A stretch of DNA of 48,015 nucleotides from Candidatus Alloscybalousia intestinigallinarum (GTDB lineage Bacteria; Bacillota_I; Bacilli_A; RF39; UBA660): the NCBI GenBank assembly GCA_018716115.1, contig DVKF01000024.1, forward strand, positions 1 to 48,015, written 5' to 3'. A program made the translations under genes and the position numbers. The notes below the pieces were generated by a model. That model did no database searches. It saw only the letters and a list, made by a program, of their open reading frames with translations, and was not told the DNA's origin. This document shows, piece by piece, positions 46,295 through 48,015 of this stretch. Within the stretch, counting starts at the first letter, position 1. Each line of letters opens with the position of its first letter.

Positions 46295-46645
46295 TTACTG
46301 ATTAAAATAATAGTAAAAATTATTTTAACTATCCCTTTACTATTTTTGTTAATCTTTAAGTTAATTATATCATAGATATAAACTTTTCAAATACCCAAAA
46401 TGATCAATTTAAGGGACGAAACAAAATGAAAAATAAACTTAAGTTAAAATCTGTTTTTATTGTTTTTGGCGTTGTTTTAAATCGAAGAAAAGGATAATTA
46501 GAAAACGGAGGGAAACTCTATTTATTTTCTTGACTTAGATACTACTATTTCTTAAAATATTATTCATCTATAAAAGAAACTAGGAAATCATTTCATCAAA
46601 CGCAAGGCATGTTTTATAATACATTTTTAACAGAAAGGAGAACAT
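46295..46645. other. Divergent intergenic region with promoters only
   Basis: It holds the minus-strand promoter for the lipoprotein (TATAAT complement at 46,364-46,369, TTGAAA complement at 46,385-46,390) and two candidate plus-strand promoters. A 23-codon frame near 46,426 lacks a ribosome site and is not called. No RNA gene is seen. Confidence 0.5.
46530..46558 (+). promoter_or_regulatory. Promoter for kinase-like gene
   Basis: TTGACT (46,530-46,535), 17-bp spacer, TAAAAT (46,553-46,558). A second TATAAT lies at 46,615-46,620, very near the start codon. Confidence 0.5.
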
Positions 46646-47401
46646 ATGGCTTACTACGATAGGAAAAATAGAAAATTAGATAAACGAAATATGAAGTATT
46701 TAGCTAATGGTAGTTTTGGTAATGTTTATTTCGATGAAGAAAAAATTTTAAAAGTATATCATCCGGAATGTATCGATCCTTTTGAAGGGAAAATAACGCT
46801 TGAAGTATTTGATATTCTAAAAGAAATTCACCATCCTAATTTTATAGAATTATTAGATATATATAGTAATCTTGATTTACTGACTTTATTTTGTAGAAAG
46901 TTTAATCTAATTAATAGTTTTCAAATTGATGCCTATACCGCCAAATATTATCAAAAAGAGGATATTAATCCTTTATTAGAAAGTAAAGATTACTTATTAG
47001 ATAATTTAAGAGAGATTGATCAGTTATGTACCCTGCTTACTAAATTAAGAATTCGTCTAGATGATTTAAGGGCAGGAAACACGATTTTTACTAAGGAAAA
47101 AATGATTATTATCGATCCAGACTATTTTCGACTTACTGCTTTGTCAATGAAACAACTTACTATTCATAACAAGAAAAGTTTATTTCACTTAATGAAAGAT
47201 ATTTTTTCTAATTATCTAGAGGAATTTATAGCTCAAGAAGATCCTGCTTTAACAACGAGACAACTGATTATTACTACCGATAGTATAGTAAATAATCGAT
47301 TGAATGATATCCATATAACTGAACAAACCGATATTCCAGCTGTACTATCCAAACGATTAAAATCCGTTAAAAAGCCGGTTGAACTTTTCAGTAGAGAATA
47401 A
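46646..47401 (+). CDS. Small protein-kinase-like protein (251 aa)
   Basis: Glycine-rich loop NGSFGNVYF (21-29) and a Lys in ILKVYHP (36) match the N-lobe of kinases. RLDDLRAGNTIF (138-149) corresponds to the HRD...N catalytic loop with Asp139/140 and Asn145. IIDPDYF (155-161) corresponds to DFG with Asp157. The usual large C-lobe is short. It may phosphorylate a small molecule or protein, or be a degenerate kinase. AAAGGAG precedes the ATG. A truncated paralog follows 185 bp downstream. Confidence 0.65.
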   Translation: MAYYDRKNRKLDKRNMKYLANGSFGNVYFDEEKILKVYHPECIDPFEGKITLEVFDILKEIHHPNFIELLDIYSNLDLLTLFCRKFNLINSFQIDAYTAKYYQKEDINPLLESKDYLLDNLREIDQLCTLLTKLRIRLDDLRAGNTIFTKEKMIIIDPDYFRLTALSMKQLTIHNKKSLFHLMKDIFSNYLEEFIAQEDPALTTRQLIITTDSIVNNRLNDIHITEQTDIPAVLSKRLKSVKKPVELFSRE

Positions 47402-47530
47402 AAATGAAAATTTTTTTATATTACGAATGTTTCTAAAGTTTCTTTTTTCGTCATCACAAAATTAATGTTCGATTGATATAAATAATCTTCTTGTTATTTT
47501 GTTCTCATTTTATCAAAAAGAATCTATCAC

Positions 47531-47559
47531 TTGCCCATAATACTCCTTCATGTTACAAT
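47531..47559 (+). promoter_or_regulatory. Promoter for the decayed kinase paralog
   Basis: TTGCCC (47,531-47,536), 17-bp spacer, TACAAT (47,554-47,559) with TG upstream (extended -10). Confidence 0.55.
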
Positions 47560-47585
47560 ACTTTTACTTTCTAGGTGGTGATATT

Positions 47586-47940
47586 ATGGCATACTATAGT
47601 AGGAATCATAAGAAATTAAAAAGTAACCATATGAAATATTTAGACTGTGGAGGTTGTGCAAATATATTTTTTGATCAAAAGATAATCTTAAAAGAATATT
47701 ATCCTAGTACTCCTCCATCCCAACGATTAAGTACTAAAATGTTTGATTTGTTAAAAGAAATAGATCATCCACATTTAGTAAAATTATTAGAAATTTATCA
47801 TTACTGTGATCTAGAACAATTAGTCAAAAGTATGTTAGGAATAATGCCGTTTATAGCGGATGCATATACCGCAAAGTTTTATTCTCGTTAAATTAAGAGA
47901 TAACGTCCCATGAAAAGGAAATAACGATTTTTACTGGAAA
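47586..47940 (+). pseudogene. Decayed paralog of the kinase-like gene
   Basis: The intact start MAYYSRNHKKLKSNHMKYLD parallels the preceding gene (MAYYDRKNRKLDKRNMKYLA), and the frame runs 101 codons (stop 47,889-47,891). Similarity continues to ADAYTAKFY and then stops. The bases after the stop (TAAATTAAGAGA, later AACGATTTTTACTGG) still resemble the catalytic-loop part of the first gene (TAAATTAAGAAT, CACGATTTTTACTAA). So about 85 bp has been lost between them, shifting the frame. The glycine loop has become CGGCANIFF. Confidence 0.6.
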
Positions 47941-48015
47941 GTTCTCGGTTAAAGGGACATTTTATGAATAAAAAAGTATGAAAAAAGATAGAAATATGAT
48001 AAAATTTAAGTGATT

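Noticed and set aside
46426..46497. 23-codon frame MKNKLKLKSVFIVFGVVLNR...
   Set aside because: No ribosome site, and it lies between promoters in a noncoding region.

Overview
The window is AT-rich DNA from a low-GC Gram-positive (Bacillota-like) bacterium, using the standard bacterial code (TGG for Trp, TGA as stop). The right part carries Firmicutes-type housekeeping genes: spoIIM, mnmA, deoB, xerD, rarA, and an hrcA-grpE-dnaK heat-shock operon with a CIRCE operator. The species cannot be named from sequence alone, and spoIIM by itself does not prove sporulation.

Region 1 (about 1-28,330, all plus strand) is most of a conjugative element (ICE-like). It opens with a regulatory block: tandem repeats, an operator-like inverted repeat over a promoter, a short hairpin transcript, a 41-aa Cys-containing peptide and an ArpU-like regulator. 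A surface module follows: a 829-aa thioester/SpaA-repeat adhesin with its own sortase. Next come an SSB-like protein, a resolvase-like fragment and acidic unknowns. The type IV secretion core then has a VirB2-like pilin, a VirB6/TrbL-like membrane protein, a PrgI-like protein, a VirB4 ATPase and an M23 peptidase. A repeat-rich oriT candidate lies at 13,450-13,756, followed by relaxosome genes (two RHH proteins, one HTH protein and a MobL/MobP-like HUH relaxase). After a cluster of small genes come the VirD4 coupling protein and a very large methylase-helicase (DarB-like) protein whose 5' end is out of frame at a perfect T TTT TTA slippery heptamer. The region ends with a sigma-factor-like gene. 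No integrase is visible for this element, so its other end probably lies to the left of the window.

Region 2 (28.3-34.8 kb) is transitional. It has a minus-strand pair (secreted C39-like peptidase plus secreted propeller-like protein), a small membrane protein, a 30-aa DUF4044-like mini-gene, spoIIM, mnmA, an HTH protein, a roughly 575-bp AT-rich gene desert and a DUF1540 protein.

Region 3 (35-48 kb) is ordinary chromosome: xerD-deoB, rarA with a guanylate-kinase-like gene, then hrcA-grpE-dnaK-pepF-dnaJ on the minus strand, a lipoprotein, and a tandem pair of small kinase-like genes of which the second is decayed.

Most notable observations: seven element proteins share the C-terminal tail [DEQ][ML]ER; the slippery-site start of the 2.1-kaa helicase; a 37-bp promoter duplicated 25 kb apart; the oriT candidate; and a second, degenerate CIRCE-like operator over the hrcA -35 box.
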